Part shown: positions 18,629-28,192 of the stretch, piece after piece
Position numbering within the stretch: the stretch's first letter is position 1
Layout of the letters: every line of letters begins with the position of its first letter
NCBI GenBank assembly: GCA_001725355.1
Contig: MEGD01000005.1
Location: 62,001 to 126,000 of the forward strand
Direction: 5' to 3'
DNA length: 64,000 nt
DNA from: Novosphingobium sp. SCN 66-18
GTDB lineage: Bacteria > Pseudomonadota > Alphaproteobacteria > Sphingomonadales > Sphingomonadaceae
The notes under the pieces: model-generated
The model's input: the letters and a program-made list of their open reading frames with translations, nothing else
What the model was told of the DNA's origin: nothing
Databases searched by the model: none
Translations under genes and position numbers: made by a program

Positions 18629-19243
18629 ATGACCCAACCGCCTTCCCCCGCTGAAACCGCCATGGCCAAGACGGCCCTGCGCAAGGACCTGCGCGCCGCG
18701 CGCCGCGCGCATGTCGCCGCGCTGGACCCGCGCGTGCGCGCGCTGCTGCTGATGCGGCCGCCGCGCCCCTTTGCCGATCTGGTGCAGCCGGGGCAGACCG
18801 TGGGCCTCTACATGGCCAACGCGGAAGAGGCGCCGGCAGGCGGCTATGCCCGGTTCTTCCACGATGCCGGCCACACCATCGCCCTGCCCCACTTCGCCAC
18901 GCGCGCAGCGCCAATGCGCTTCCGCGCCTGGGCGAGCCCGCATCTCGACGATCTGCTGGTGCCGGGGCCGTACGGCGCGCCCCAGCCTGCCGACGAGGCC
19001 GAAGATGTGGTGCCTGATGTCCTGTTCGTGCCGCTGGTGGGCTTCACCGCCGATGGCGGGCGGCTTGGCCAGGGCGGCGGGCATTATGACCGCTGGCTGG
19101 AAGCGCACCCCGGAACGAAGGCGATCGGCCTTGCCTGGGATTGCCAGTTGGTCGAAGACCTGCCGCGCGAACCGCACGACCGCCCGCTGCACGCCGTAGT
19201 CACGCCGACACGGCTCTATGGCCCGTGGGAGGAGCATCGATGA
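18629..19243 (+). CDS. 5-formyltetrahydrofolate cyclo-ligase
   Basis: This 204-residue protein has the family's N-terminal ATP-binding KTALRKDLRAARR segment and the signature VPLVGFTADGGRLGQGGGHYDRWL. It converts 5-formyl-THF to 5,10-methenyl-THF with ATP. The first ATG is 18629; an in-frame ATG at 18662 is an alternative start. The stop overlaps the next gene's ATG. Confidence 0.92.
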   Translation: MTQPPSPAETAMAKTALRKDLRAARRAHVAALDPRVRALLLMRPPRPFADLVQPGQTVGLYMANAEEAPAGGYARFFHDAGHTIALPHFATRAAPMRFRAWASPHLDDLLVPGPYGAPQPADEAEDVVPDVLFVPLVGFTADGGRLGQGGGHYDRWLEAHPGTKAIGLAWDCQLVEDLPREPHDRPLHAVVTPTRLYGPWEEHR

Positions 19244-19461
19244 AGCCTGGCGAGACAAAACCGACGTGGCGCAAGCCCGTGGGGATTCTGGCGCTATTCA
19301 TCGCGCTGCTGGTTTATGCCGTGATCGTGGCCGGGCTTTCGACGCCGATCGGCCAGTTGCCGGTGCTGGTACAGACGCCGATCTATATCGTGCTGGGCAC
19401 TATCTGGCTGGTGCCGCTGCGGCGCTATCTGATCTGGATGGAAACGGGCCGCTGGGGTTGA
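19240..19461 (+). CDS. DUF2842 membrane protein
   Basis: A 73-residue protein begins at ATG 19240, overlapping the TGA of the folate cyclo-ligase gene. It has two membrane segments (ILALFIALLVYAVIVAGL and TPIYIVLGTIWLVPL) and ends in the conserved RYLIWMETGRW. This is the DUF2842 family of small alphaproteobacterial inner-membrane proteins. The function is unknown. Confidence 0.85.
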   Translation: MKPGETKPTWRKPVGILALFIALLVYAVIVAGLSTPIGQLPVLVQTPIYIVLGTIWLVPLRRYLIWMETGRWG

Positions 19462-19511
19462 GGCCCCGCGCCGCCGCGAAAGCGGCTTCACGCGCTACCG
19501 GTGAAGTGAAA

Positions 19512-19588
19512 TGGTCGGGGAGAGAGGATTCGAACCTCCGGCCCCTGCCTCCCGAAGACAGTGCTCTACCAGGCTGAGCTACTCCCCG
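19512..19588 (-). tRNA. tRNA-Pro (CGG)
   Basis: A 77-base cloverleaf lies on the minus strand with encoded CCA. The acceptor CGGGGAG is paired, the anticodon loop TTCGGGA (anticodon CGG) sits on a 5-bp stem with one T-G pair, and the T-loop is GGTTCGAATCC. Confidence 0.96.
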
Positions 19589-19747
19589 ACCGATCCGCCA
19601 CCGGTCACCCGGCTGCGAGGCAGGCGCGCCCTATAGGCGGCGGTTCCACGGGTGGCAAGCGGGCAATCGAAAAGTTTTTCCACATTCCCGCCGGCCTAAA
19701 TCCAGCCTCCCTTTGCGCCCGCCGCGATCGCGGCCTAGGTTCGGAAC

Positions 19748-20713
19748 ATGGCTTCCGTCCTCCGTCCCGATTCCCCGCCGTCGCGCGCAGCGCCGCATTA
19801 CGAATGGCAGTATCTCGACCTGATGCGCCGCATCTGGGAACAGGGCGACGAGCGGGTGGATCGCACCGGAATCGGCACGCGATCGGTGTTCGGCGCGGAA
19901 CTGCGGTTCGACCTGTCGGGCGGACGCGTTCCCTTGCTGACCACCAAGCGCGTGTTCTGGAAGACCGCCACGCGCGAATTCCTGTGGTTCCTGACCGGAG
20001 ACACCAATATCCGCGCGCTCTGTGCGCAGGGCGTGGAAATCTGGACCGACTGGCCGCTCGACCGCTATCGCCGCCAAACCGGCGATCCGATCAGCCGTGC
20101 CGACTTTTCCGCGCGGATCGTGGCCGACGAAGCCTTCGCCGCGCAGTGGGGCGATCTCGGCCCGGTCTATGGCAAGCAATGGGTCGACTGGCCGGTGTAC
20201 GAACCGGACGGCCAGGGCGCGTTCCGGCGACGCGAACAGGGCGTCAACCAGGTGGCCGATGTGGTGCGCAGCCTGCGCACCAACCCCGGCAGCCGCCGCC
20301 ATATTGTCGAAGGCTGGAACGTGGCCGAGCTTGACGCCATGGCCCTGCCGCCGTGCCACAAGACTTATCAATTCCACGTTTCGGGCAACCGCCTGTCGGG
20401 ACTGCTCTACCAGCGCAGTTGCGACGTGGCGCTGGGGTTGCCGTTCAACCTGTGGGGCGCGGCGCTGTTCCTGCGCATGCTGGCGCAGCAGTGCGATCTG
20501 GAGCCGGGCGAACTGGTGTGGATGGGGGGCGACGTGCATCTCTATCTCAACCACGCCGATCTGGTGGAAGCGCAGATCGCGCGGACGCCCGCGGGCGATC
20601 CCCGCCTGGACATCGTGCGCCGGCCGGATTCGATGTTCGACTACCGCATCGAGGACTTCGTGGTGCGGGACTACCAACCTGCCGCGCACATCGCGGCACC
20701 GGTTGCGGTGTAA
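19748..20713 (+). CDS. thyA: Thymidylate synthase
   Basis: This 321-residue ThyA methylates dUMP to dTMP with methylene-THF. The catalytic cysteine is in ALPPCHKTYQFHV, the substrate arginines are in DRTGIGTRS and SRRH, and the RSCDVALGLPFN folate segment follows. It is longer than E. coli ThyA (264) because of an insertion of about 50 residues after the DTNIRALCAQGVEIWTDW region. Long forms of this kind are known in other bacteria. Confidence 0.96.
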   Translation: MASVLRPDSPPSRAAPHYEWQYLDLMRRIWEQGDERVDRTGIGTRSVFGAELRFDLSGGRVPLLTTKRVFWKTATREFLWFLTGDTNIRALCAQGVEIWTDWPLDRYRRQTGDPISRADFSARIVADEAFAAQWGDLGPVYGKQWVDWPVYEPDGQGAFRRREQGVNQVADVVRSLRTNPGSRRHIVEGWNVAELDAMALPPCHKTYQFHVSGNRLSGLLYQRSCDVALGLPFNLWGAALFLRMLAQQCDLEPGELVWMGGDVHLYLNHADLVEAQIARTPAGDPRLDIVRRPDSMFDYRIEDFVVRDYQPAAHIAAPVAV

Positions 20714-20846
20714 GGCAGCGCTTGTTCCTCTTGTGCGCAGTATTGAAATAAAATAACATCGTTGAGTAATTTTGCACCCAACGGATCGCGATGCCGAGTC
20801 GCGCGTTCAACAGTGCGGGAGAGACATCGATGCTGGATCTGCAAGC

Positions 20847-22178
20847 ATGACGGACGCGGCCGATACCCGAGCCGCCGGAGCCGGGGGGCGTGGTAACCTG
20901 CCGCCCCTTGCGCTCCATGTGCCCGAACCGAAATTCCGGCCGGGTGACACGGTCGATTATAGCCACATCAAGGTTCCACCGGCGGGCGCGCAGCCCCGGC
21001 CCGACGAAAGCTGCGCCGCGTCCGAAACGCATTCGCTGTGCCTCGACCTTGTCCGCGTGCTCGATGACGAGAACCGCGCGGTGGGGCCGTGGAACCCCAA
21101 GCTGGATGCCGAAACGCTGCGGCGAATGCTGCGCATGATGGCGCTGACCCGCGCGTTCGACGATCGCATGTATCGCGGCCAGCGGCAGGGCAAGACCAGC
21201 TTCTACATGAAGTGTACCGGCGAGGAAGCGACCTCGATCGCGCCGGCGATGGCGCTGGCGCATGATGACATGGTGTTCCCCAGCTATCGCCAGCAGGGCA
21301 TCCTGATTACGCGCGGCTATCCGCTGGTGGAGATGATCAACCAGATCTATTCGAACCGGGCGGACAAGTTGAAGGGCCGCCAGCTTCCGATCATGTATTC
21401 GGCGCCGGAGCACGCGTTCTTCACGATTTCGGGCAATCTCGCCACGCAATACCCGCAGGCGGTAGGCTGGGCCATGGCCAGCGCGATCAAGGGCGATACC
21501 CGCATCGCGGCCACCTGGATCGGCGAGGGATCGACGGCGGAAGGCGATTTCCATTCGGCGATGACGTTCGCCGCCGTCTATAACGCGCCGGTCATCTTCA
21601 ACGTCGTCAACAACCAGTGGGCCATTTCCAGCTTCTCGGGCTTTGCCGGGGCGGAACGGACCACCTTTGCCGCGCGCGCGATCGGCTATGGCATTGCCGG
21701 GCTGCGGGTGGACGGCAACGATCCGCTGGCGGTCTATGCCGCGACGCAGTGGGCCGCGAACCGCGCGCGTGCCAACGCCGGGCCGACGCTGATCGAGCAT
21801 TTTACGTATCGCGCCGAAGGGCATTCCACGTCGGACGATCCCACCCAGTACCGCTCCGCGCAGGAGCGCGAGGAATGGCCGCTGGGCGATCCGGTCACGC
21901 GCCTGCAGCGCCACCTGATCGGGCTGGGCGAATGGTCGGAGGAACAGCACGCGGCGATGGACCGCGAACTGGTCGATCTGGTCAAGGCCGCCACGCGCGA
22001 GGCGGAAAAGAACGGCGTGCTGGGCCACGGCCTGCACCATCCGTTCCACACCATGTTCGAGGACGTGTTCGAGGAACTGCCCTGGCACCTTCGGGAACAG
22101 AGCGAGCAGGCGATCCGCGAACGGCGGATCAAGTGGCCGGAATGGTCGGACGAAAGCTGGCGGGAGAGTGGCCGGTGA
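20847..22178 (+). CDS. bkdA1: Branched-chain 2-oxoacid dehydrogenase E1 alpha subunit
   Basis: This 443-residue protein (start ATG 20847) contains the E1 alpha TPP site WIGEGSTAEGDFHSAM...NNQWAISS and the phosphorylation-loop-like EGHSTSDDPTQYR. It decarboxylates 2-oxoisovalerate-type acids derived from Val, Leu and Ile. An in-frame ATG at 20772 would add 25 residues without domain support. An AT-rich stretch at 20740-20770 (TTGAAATAAAATAAC), unusual here, may hold the operon promoter. The stop overlaps the next GTG. Confidence 0.95.
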   Translation: MTDAADTRAAGAGGRGNLPPLALHVPEPKFRPGDTVDYSHIKVPPAGAQPRPDESCAASETHSLCLDLVRVLDDENRAVGPWNPKLDAETLRRMLRMMALTRAFDDRMYRGQRQGKTSFYMKCTGEEATSIAPAMALAHDDMVFPSYRQQGILITRGYPLVEMINQIYSNRADKLKGRQLPIMYSAPEHAFFTISGNLATQYPQAVGWAMASAIKGDTRIAATWIGEGSTAEGDFHSAMTFAAVYNAPVIFNVVNNQWAISSFSGFAGAERTTFAARAIGYGIAGLRVDGNDPLAVYAATQWAANRARANAGPTLIEHFTYRAEGHSTSDDPTQYRSAQEREEWPLGDPVTRLQRHLIGLGEWSEEQHAAMDRELVDLVKAATREAEKNGVLGHGLHHPFHTMFEDVFEELPWHLREQSEQAIRERRIKWPEWSDESWRESGR

Positions 22179-23239
22179 GCGAACCGATGACCGAGGAAGC
22201 ACCCGTGTCGCTGGCCGAAGCGCCGACGCGGCGGCTCAACATGATCGAGGCGATCAACGACGCGCTCGACCTGATGATGGAACGCGATCCCGATGTGGTC
22301 GTGATGGGCGAGGACGTCGGCTATTTCGGCGGCGTGTTCCGCGCGACGGCCGGCCTGCAGAAAAAGTATGGCAAGACGCGCGTGTTCGATACGCCGATCA
22401 GCGAATGCGGAATCATCGGCGTGGCGGTGGGCATGGGCGCCTATGGCCTGCGCCCGGTGCCGGAAATCCAGTTCGCCGACTATATCTATCCGGGGCTGGA
22501 CCAGCTCGTTTCGGAAGCGGCGCGGCTGCGCTACCGCTCGGCCGGCGGCTTCATTGCGCCGCTGACGGTGCGTTCGCCCTTCGGCGGCGGCATCTTCGGG
22601 GGCCAGACCCACAGCCAGAGCCCGGAGGCGCTGTTCACCCACGTCGCCGGGATCAAGACGGTGGTGCCCAGCACGCCGCACGATGCCAAGGGCCTGCTCA
22701 TCGCCGCGATCGAAGACAACGACCCGGTGATCTTCTTCGAGCCGAAGCGCATCTACAACGGCCCCTTCAACGGCTATTACGACAAGCCGGTGGAGCCGTG
22801 GAGCCGCCATCCGGACAGCGCGGTGCCCGAGGGGTACTACTCGATCCCGCTCGGCAAGGCGCGCATCGTGCGCCCTGGCGAGGCGGTAACGGTGCTGGCC
22901 TATGGCACGATGGTCCATGTGGCCGAGGCGGTGCTGCGCGAAAAGGGCGTCGATGCGGAGATCATCGACCTGCGCACGCTGGTTCCGCTCGATATCGAGA
23001 CGATCGAGCAATCGGTGCGCAAGACGGGCAAGTGCCTGATCGTCCACGAAGCGACGCGGACCTCCGGCTTCGGCGCGGAATTGTCCGCGCTGGTGCAGGA
23101 ACGCTGCTTCTATCATCTCGAGGCGCCGATCGAGCGCGTGACGGGTTTCGACACGCCTTATCCGCACAGCCTTGAATGGGCCTATTTCCCCGGTCCCGTC
23201 CGCATCGGCGAGGCGGTCGATCGACTTCTGAAAGCGTAA
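22175..23239 (+). CDS. bkdA2: Branched-chain 2-oxoacid dehydrogenase E1 beta subunit
   Basis: This 354-residue protein has the E1 beta hallmark VMGEDVGYFGGVFRAT, the TPP-contacting ETP-like DTPISECGIIG and the C-terminal transketolase domain (DLRTLVPLDIETIEQSV). It starts with GTG 22175, which overlaps the E1 alpha TGA (GTGA) and has GGGAGAG 7 bases upstream. ATG 22187 is an alternative start. It forms the alpha2beta2 E1 with the preceding gene. Confidence 0.95.
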   Translation: MSEPMTEEAPVSLAEAPTRRLNMIEAINDALDLMMERDPDVVVMGEDVGYFGGVFRATAGLQKKYGKTRVFDTPISECGIIGVAVGMGAYGLRPVPEIQFADYIYPGLDQLVSEAARLRYRSAGGFIAPLTVRSPFGGGIFGGQTHSQSPEALFTHVAGIKTVVPSTPHDAKGLLIAAIEDNDPVIFFEPKRIYNGPFNGYYDKPVEPWSRHPDSAVPEGYYSIPLGKARIVRPGEAVTVLAYGTMVHVAEAVLREKGVDAEIIDLRTLVPLDIETIEQSVRKTGKCLIVHEATRTSGFGAELSALVQERCFYHLEAPIERVTGFDTPYPHSLEWAYFPGPVRIGEAVDRLLKA

Positions 23240-23244
23240 GAACG

Positions 23245-24597
23245 ATGGGCAAGTTCATTTTCCGCCTCCCCGACATCGGAGAAGGCATCGCCGAAGCCGA
23301 AATCGTCGCCTGGCACGTCAAGATCGGCGACCGGATCGAGGAAGACGGCCGCGTGGCCGACATGATGACCGACAAGGCCACGGTCGAGATGGAAAGCCCG
23401 GTCTCGGGCGTGGTGATCGAGGTTGCGGGCGACGTGGGCGACGTGGTCGCCATCGGATCGCCGCTGGTGGTGATCGAGACCGAGGGCGAGGACGACGCGG
23501 AGGCTGGCGCAGAGCAAAAGCCCTCTCACCCCTCCGGGGGGAGAGGGTTGGGAGAGGCGGACGCTGGGCCTGCCCCATCAACCGCCGCCGAACCCGAAGC
23601 GCAGCAGCCCCCTCTCCCCAACCCTCTACCCCTGAAGGGGGAGAGGGAGAAGACCGCGCCCCCCACTCCCACCCCCGCTCAGCCTGAGCCTGTCGAAGGC
23701 CGCGCGCCCACACCCGCCCCCCAGGCGAAAGTACTCGCCAGCCCCGCCGTGCGCCAGCGCGCCAAGGAACTGGGGATCGACCTCGCCCAGGTCCGCCCGT
23801 CCGAGGAAGGGCGCATCCGCCATGCCGACCTCGACCAGTTCCTCGCCTACAACGCCGCCGGCGGCTATCGCCCGGCGAGCGTGGCGCGCGGGGACGAGGT
23901 GATCAAGGTTATCGGCTTGCGCCGCCGCATCGCCGAGAACATGGCCGCGTCCAAGCGCAACATCCCGCACTTCTCCTATGTCGAGGAATGCGACGTCACT
24001 GCGCTGGAAGCGATGCGCGCGCAACTCAACAGCGCGCGCGGCGACAAGCCCAAGCTGACCATGCTGCCGCTGCTGATCGCCGCGATCTGCCGCACCCTGC
24101 CCCGCTTCCCGATGCTCAACGCGCGCTATGACGACGAAGCCGGCGTGGTGACGCGCCATGGCGCGGTCCATCTCGGCATGGCGACGCAGACGCCCGCCGG
24201 CCTGATGGTGCCGGTGATCCGCGACGCGCAGGACCGCAACCTGTGGCAGCTCGCGGCGGAGATCGTGCGGCTGGCGGAAGCCGCGCGCAACGGTACGGCG
24301 AAGTCCGAAGAACTCTCGGGCTCCACGCTGACGGTCACCTCGCTGGGTCCGCTGGGCGGCGTGGCCACCACCCCGGTCATCAACCGGCCCGAAGTGGCGA
24401 TCATCGGGCCGAACCGGATCGTCGAGCGGCCGATGTTCGTGCCCGACGGGATGGGCGGCGAACGCATCGAGAAGCGCAAGCTGATGAATATCTCGATCAG
24501 CTGCGATCATCGTGTCGTGGACGGCTGGGATGCCGCCAGCTTCGTGCAGGAGGTGAAGAAGCTGATCGAAACGCCGGTGCTGCTGCTGGCGGACTGA
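23245..24597 (+). CDS. bkdB: Branched-chain 2-oxoacid dehydrogenase E2 (dihydrolipoyl acyltransferase)
   Basis: The 450-residue protein starts at ATG 23245, 5 bases after E1 beta. The lipoyl domain has the modified lysine in MTDKATVEM (near residue 44). The peripheral-subunit-binding domain starts about residue 165 (VLASPAVRQRAKELGID), and the catalytic domain ends with DHRVVDGWDAA. The linker at residues about 93-152 is unusual: its DNA carries three copies of palindromic intergenic-type repeats read in frame. No E3 gene is adjacent. Confidence 0.95.
   Translation: MGKFIFRLPDIGEGIAEAEIVAWHVKIGDRIEEDGRVADMMTDKATVEMESPVSGVVIEVAGDVGDVVAIGSPLVVIETEGEDDAEAGAEQKPSHPSGGRGLGEADAGPAPSTAAEPEAQQPPLPNPLPLKGEREKTAPPTPTPAQPEPVEGRAPTPAPQAKVLASPAVRQRAKELGIDLAQVRPSEEGRIRHADLDQFLAYNAAGGYRPASVARGDEVIKVIGLRRRIAENMAASKRNIPHFSYVEECDVTALEAMRAQLNSARGDKPKLTMLPLLIAAICRTLPRFPMLNARYDDEAGVVTRHGAVHLGMATQTPAGLMVPVIRDAQDRNLWQLAAEIVRLAEAARNGTAKSEELSGSTLTVTSLGPLGGVATTPVINRPEVAIIGPNRIVERPMFVPDGMGGERIEKRKLMNISISCDHRVVDGWDAASFVQEVKKLIETPVLLLAD
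23521..23700. repeat. In-frame palindromic repeat insertions in the E2 linker
   Basis: At 23521-23557 and 23608-23649 are inverted-repeat units with CCCTCTC arms answered by GAGAGGG. At 23677-23700 is a GCTCAGCCTGAGCCTGTCGAAGGC-type unit. All three look like dispersed intergenic repeats of this bacterial group rather than normal linker DNA. They are translated as proline-rich linker (PLPNPLPLKGERE, PEPVEGR) and keep the frame. Confidence 0.65.
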
Positions 24598-24656
24598 CGC
24601 GTCCGGAATGAAGGTGTCAGCTTCGCAGCGCGGGGTTGATGCGATAGGTTGCCCGG

Positions 24657-25238
24657 ATGGTACAGACCGATCCGCGCATCGACGCCTTCATCGCCAGTGC
24701 CGCGCCCTTCGCGCAGCCCATCCTCGCGCATCTGCGCGCGCTGGTGCACGGCGCGCTGCCCGATTGCGTGGAAACGATCAAGTGGGGCATGCCGCACTTC
24801 ACCGTGGCAGGAAAGAACGTGGCCGGCATGGCCGCGTTCAAGGCGCATTGTGCATTCGTGATTCACGGCGACGGGCGGCAGGGCGATGCCATGGGCCAGT
24901 TCGGCAAGATCACCACACTGGCGGACTTGCCCTCGGTCGCCGCGCTGACGGAAAAGCTCCATGCCGCGCGCGAAAGGACGGCCAGCGGCACGAAGAGGTC
25001 GCGCGCCAAACCCGCGCCAAAGGCGGACATCCCGGTTCCGGACGACTTCGCTGCCGCGCTCACTGCCACACCCGACGCGGAGGCGCATTTCGCCACGTTC
25101 GCACCGGGCTATCGGCGCGAATATCTGGAATGGATTACCGAGGCCAAGGCGGCGACCACCCGCGCGCGTCGCATCGCGCAAGCGGTGGAATGGATCGCGG
25201 CGGGCAAAAGGCGGAACTGGAAATACGAACGTTGCTGA
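24657..25238 (+). CDS. DUF1801 / YdhG-YdeI family protein
   Basis: This 193-residue protein has the DUF1801 domain in its first 110 residues (VHGALPDCVETIKWGMPHFTVAGKNVAGM, FKAHCAFVIHG) and a C-terminal YdeI-like helical part (YLEWITEAKAATTRARRIAQAVEWIAAGK). The family has an SCP2/iron-chaperone-like fold (frataxin-like) and no settled function. It begins 59 bases after the bkd operon and could be read through from it. Confidence 0.82.
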   Translation: MVQTDPRIDAFIASAAPFAQPILAHLRALVHGALPDCVETIKWGMPHFTVAGKNVAGMAAFKAHCAFVIHGDGRQGDAMGQFGKITTLADLPSVAALTEKLHAARERTASGTKRSRAKPAPKADIPVPDDFAAALTATPDAEAHFATFAPGYRREYLEWITEAKAATTRARRIAQAVEWIAAGKRRNWKYERC

Positions 25239-25244
25239 TCGCGC

Positions 25245-25712
25245 CTAGCGGACCACGCCGCGATAAGTGAACTGCCCCGCGCCGGCGAGCGCGAGGCGCG
25301 CGGGCACGCGCCAGCGCACATGCGTCACGTCATCGGGCGTGGCATGGCGCATCGAACCATCGGCATCGCGCACGCGCAGGTCCTCGAGCGTGCCCCAGGT
25401 GCGGCCGCCATCGATCGACACTTCCTCCAGCCCGTCGGCGCTGCGCTGAAACGCGACGGCGCGAGGGAGAGGGTTGGTGACGGTGAAATCGTGCCCACGA
25501 TCGGCTTTCCAGTTGACCACGAAGACCACGCGGTCGCCCGGATTGAGACGATCGGGCCGTTCCAGCACGCGGCTCATCCGCCCGCCGGGGCCGGGAATGA
25601 AGCGTTCCACAAACACGTCGCTGGCAAAACGCACTGGCTGCGCAACCTGCGCGGCCAGCGGCGCGGCGACCGCCACAGCCCCGACCATCGAAGCCCCCGT
25701 CCTGAAAATCAT
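25245..25712 (-). CDS. Exported hypothetical protein
   Basis: A 155-residue ORF starts at ATG 25712 behind GGGGG; a GTG at 25730 is an alternative start. It has a signal peptide (MIFRTGASMVGAVAVAAPLAAQ). The mature part resembles a beta-sandwich of the DUF11/repeat type (LNPGDRVVFVVNWKADRGHDFTVTNPLP, VSIDGGRTWG). This suggests a secreted or surface protein. No enzyme motif is seen. Confidence 0.7.
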   Translation of the reverse strand: MIFRTGASMVGAVAVAAPLAAQVAQPVRFASDVFVERFIPGPGGRMSRVLERPDRLNPGDRVVFVVNWKADRGHDFTVTNPLPRAVAFQRSADGLEEVSIDGGRTWGTLEDLRVRDADGSMRHATPDDVTHVRWRVPARLALAGAGQFTYRGVVR

Positions 25713-25909
25713 CACTATCCCCCGGCGCACCCCCTGTGCGCCCGTCCGGGAATCATGCTAGCCGGCAGCGCCTAAAGCTTGGTTAACGCGCCCTAAATGC
25801 GCGAAATGACGCAGGCCGAAAGGCGATATCCGGCTGTGGAAAAAAACTGGCGACGAGACCTGTTGACAGCCTCGGCCCGCTCGCATAGAGGCGCGGCTCC
25901 CAAGGGAAC

Positions 25910-25986
<77 letters not shown>

Positions 25987-26059
25987 TTTCCTTCATTCAG
26001 AAGGAATGATTGGCCGCCCGCTCCCTGGGAATTTCCATCAGGTTCGCGGTTCGCGCCCA

Positions 26060-28129
26060 TCATCCCCCGCGCAGCAATTGCACGCCCCAATCGCGCTCGA
26101 ACAGGTAGAGTAGCACGCGCGCCGCTTCGCCGCGCGGCGAAGCGAGGCCGCCGTCGCGTTCCATCAGCAGGCGCGCATCGTCGTGCGCCAGCGGCAGCAA
26201 GCGGGCGATCTGTTCGAAATCGGCGACACGGAACGGGGTGTCGCCCGACTGGCGCGTCCCCAGCAGTTCACCGCCGCCGCGCAGGCGCAGGTCCTCCTCG
26301 GCCAGGCGGAAGCCGTCCTGCGTCTCGCGCATCAGCGCCAGCCGTTCGCGGCCCGTTTCGGACAGCGCCTCGCCGCGCAGCAAAAGACAGGTGGAGCGTT
26401 CGCTGCCGCGCCCCACGCGCCCGCGCAACTGGTGCAGCTGGGCAAGGCCGAAGCGTTCGGCCTGCTCGATCACCATCAGTGTGGCGTTGGGCACGTCGAC
26501 GCCGACCTCGATGACGGTGGTCGCCACCAGCAGCTTGGCCGCGCCACCGGCGAACCGCTCCATCGCGGCGTCCTTGGCCTCCGGCCGCAACTGCCCGTGG
26601 ACGAGCACGACATCGTCTCCGAAGCGTTCGCGCAGCAGGGCGAAGCGCGCCTCGGCCGCGGCCAGATCCTCGCTCTCCTGCTCGCGCACCATCGGGCAGA
26701 CCCAGTAGGCCTGGCCGCCCTTCGCGATATGCCGGCCGATCCCGTCGATGACCTCGGCCATCCGCTCGACCGCGACGACGCGGGTATCGATCGCCTGCCG
26801 GCCCGGCGGCATCTCGTCGAGCCGCGAGACGTCCATCTCGCCATACTGGGCCAGCGTGAGCGTGCGGGGAATGGGCGTGGCCGTCATCGCCAGGCAATGC
26901 GGCGTGCGCCGCGCCTTCTGCGTCAGCATCAGCCGCTGGCCCACGCCGAAGCGGTGCTGTTCGTCGATCACCACCAGCGCCAGGTTGCGATAGCTGACCG
27001 TCTCCTGAAAGATCGCATGGGTGCCGACGCAGATGTGGATCGAGCCGTCCATCAGCCCCATCAGGATCGATTCCCGCGCCCTGCCCTTGTCCCGCCCGGT
27101 CAGCAGCGCGATCTCCACGCCGGTGCCCGCCGCCATGCGCGTGAGTGTGGCGTGGTGCTGGCGGGCGAGGATTTCGGTGGGGGCGAGCAGCGCGGCCTGC
27201 CCGCCCGCTTCCACCGCGATCAGCATGGCATGGAGCGCCACCGCCGTCTTGCCCGAACCGACATCGCCCTGCAGCAGCCGCAGCATCGGCGCGCCTTGCG
27301 CCACGTCGCCCTCGATCTCGGCGATCGCGCGCTTCTGCGCGCCGGTCAGCTCGAACGGAAGGTGCAGCTTTGCCCGCAGATGCCCGTCGCCCTGGAGCGG
27401 CGTGCCCACGCGCTCGCGGTTGCTGGCGCGCACCAGCATCAGCGCCAGGCTGTTGGCCAGCAATTCGTCGTAGGCGAGCCGATCGCGCGCGAGGGCGTTC
27501 TCGCCGCGATGCGCCTCGGTCAGCGCCGCTTTCCACGCCGGCCAGTCCATCTTCTGCAACAGACCCGGCTCGATCCATTCGGGCAGATCGGGCAGCAGGC
27601 CGATCGCCTGGTGGACCAGCGCCTGAACCCGGCCCTGCGTCAGCCCTTCGGCCAGCGGATAGACCGGTTCGTTCAATTGTCCGAGCGCGCCGGCGCTTTC
27701 CTCGCTGACGTGATCGGGGTGGACGATCTGCAGAGTCTGCCCGAACTGGTCGAGCCGGCCCGCGATCCAGCGCGTCTCGCCCGGCGGCAACTGCTTGCGC
27801 GCGGTATAGGACGAGCGACCGAAATAGGTGAGCGCGACGACATTGCCCAGCGCGTCCTCCGCCATGACGCGAAAGGGGCCACGCCCGGCTGAGGCGCGGT
27901 GTTCGCGCACGGTCAGCGCCACCACGATCTGTTCGCCTACGCTCGCCTCGTCGAGATTGGCGACCGCGCGGCGCAGCACGAAGCGATCGGGCAGATGATA
28001 GGCGATATCGCGCACGCGCGTCAGCGCAAGGCGCTCCAGCGGACGGGCCAGCCCCGGCCCCACGCCTTTCAGGCTGGCGGCCTCGGCAAACAGCGGGTTG
28101 AGCAGATCGGGGCGCATCGCTGCCGACAT
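26060..28129 (-). CDS. recG: ATP-dependent DNA helicase RecG
   Basis: This 689-residue protein has the RecG order: an N-terminal wedge/OB domain, then helicase motifs I (LLQGDVGSGKTAVAL), II (VVIDEQHRFGVGQR), III (MTATPIPRTL) and VI (QLRGRVGRGSERS). A C-terminal TRG-type segment follows. RecG regresses stalled forks and branch-migrates Holliday junctions. It is transcribed alone, away from the host-attachment gene. Confidence 0.97.
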   Translation of the reverse strand: MSAAMRPDLLNPLFAEAASLKGVGPGLARPLERLALTRVRDIAYHLPDRFVLRRAVANLDEASVGEQIVVALTVREHRASAGRGPFRVMAEDALGNVVALTYFGRSSYTARKQLPPGETRWIAGRLDQFGQTLQIVHPDHVSEESAGALGQLNEPVYPLAEGLTQGRVQALVHQAIGLLPDLPEWIEPGLLQKMDWPAWKAALTEAHRGENALARDRLAYDELLANSLALMLVRASNRERVGTPLQGDGHLRAKLHLPFELTGAQKRAIAEIEGDVAQGAPMLRLLQGDVGSGKTAVALHAMLIAVEAGGQAALLAPTEILARQHHATLTRMAAGTGVEIALLTGRDKGRARESILMGLMDGSIHICVGTHAIFQETVSYRNLALVVIDEQHRFGVGQRLMLTQKARRTPHCLAMTATPIPRTLTLAQYGEMDVSRLDEMPPGRQAIDTRVVAVERMAEVIDGIGRHIAKGGQAYWVCPMVREQESEDLAAAEARFALLRERFGDDVVLVHGQLRPEAKDAAMERFAGGAAKLLVATTVIEVGVDVPNATLMVIEQAERFGLAQLHQLRGRVGRGSERSTCLLLRGEALSETGRERLALMRETQDGFRLAEEDLRLRGGGELLGTRQSGDTPFRVADFEQIARLLPLAHDDARLLMERDGGLASPRGEAARVLLYLFERDWGVQLLRGG

Positions 28130-28192
28130 AGTCGGCGTGAAGCCGGAGCGCTAGCGCGGTGGCAAGGCCGATGGTGCCCTTCCCACCCCCAC

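Noticed and set aside
20772-20846. Upstream start for E1 alpha
   Set aside because: The extra 25 residues carry no family similarity and would cover the AT-rich region that looks like a promoter.
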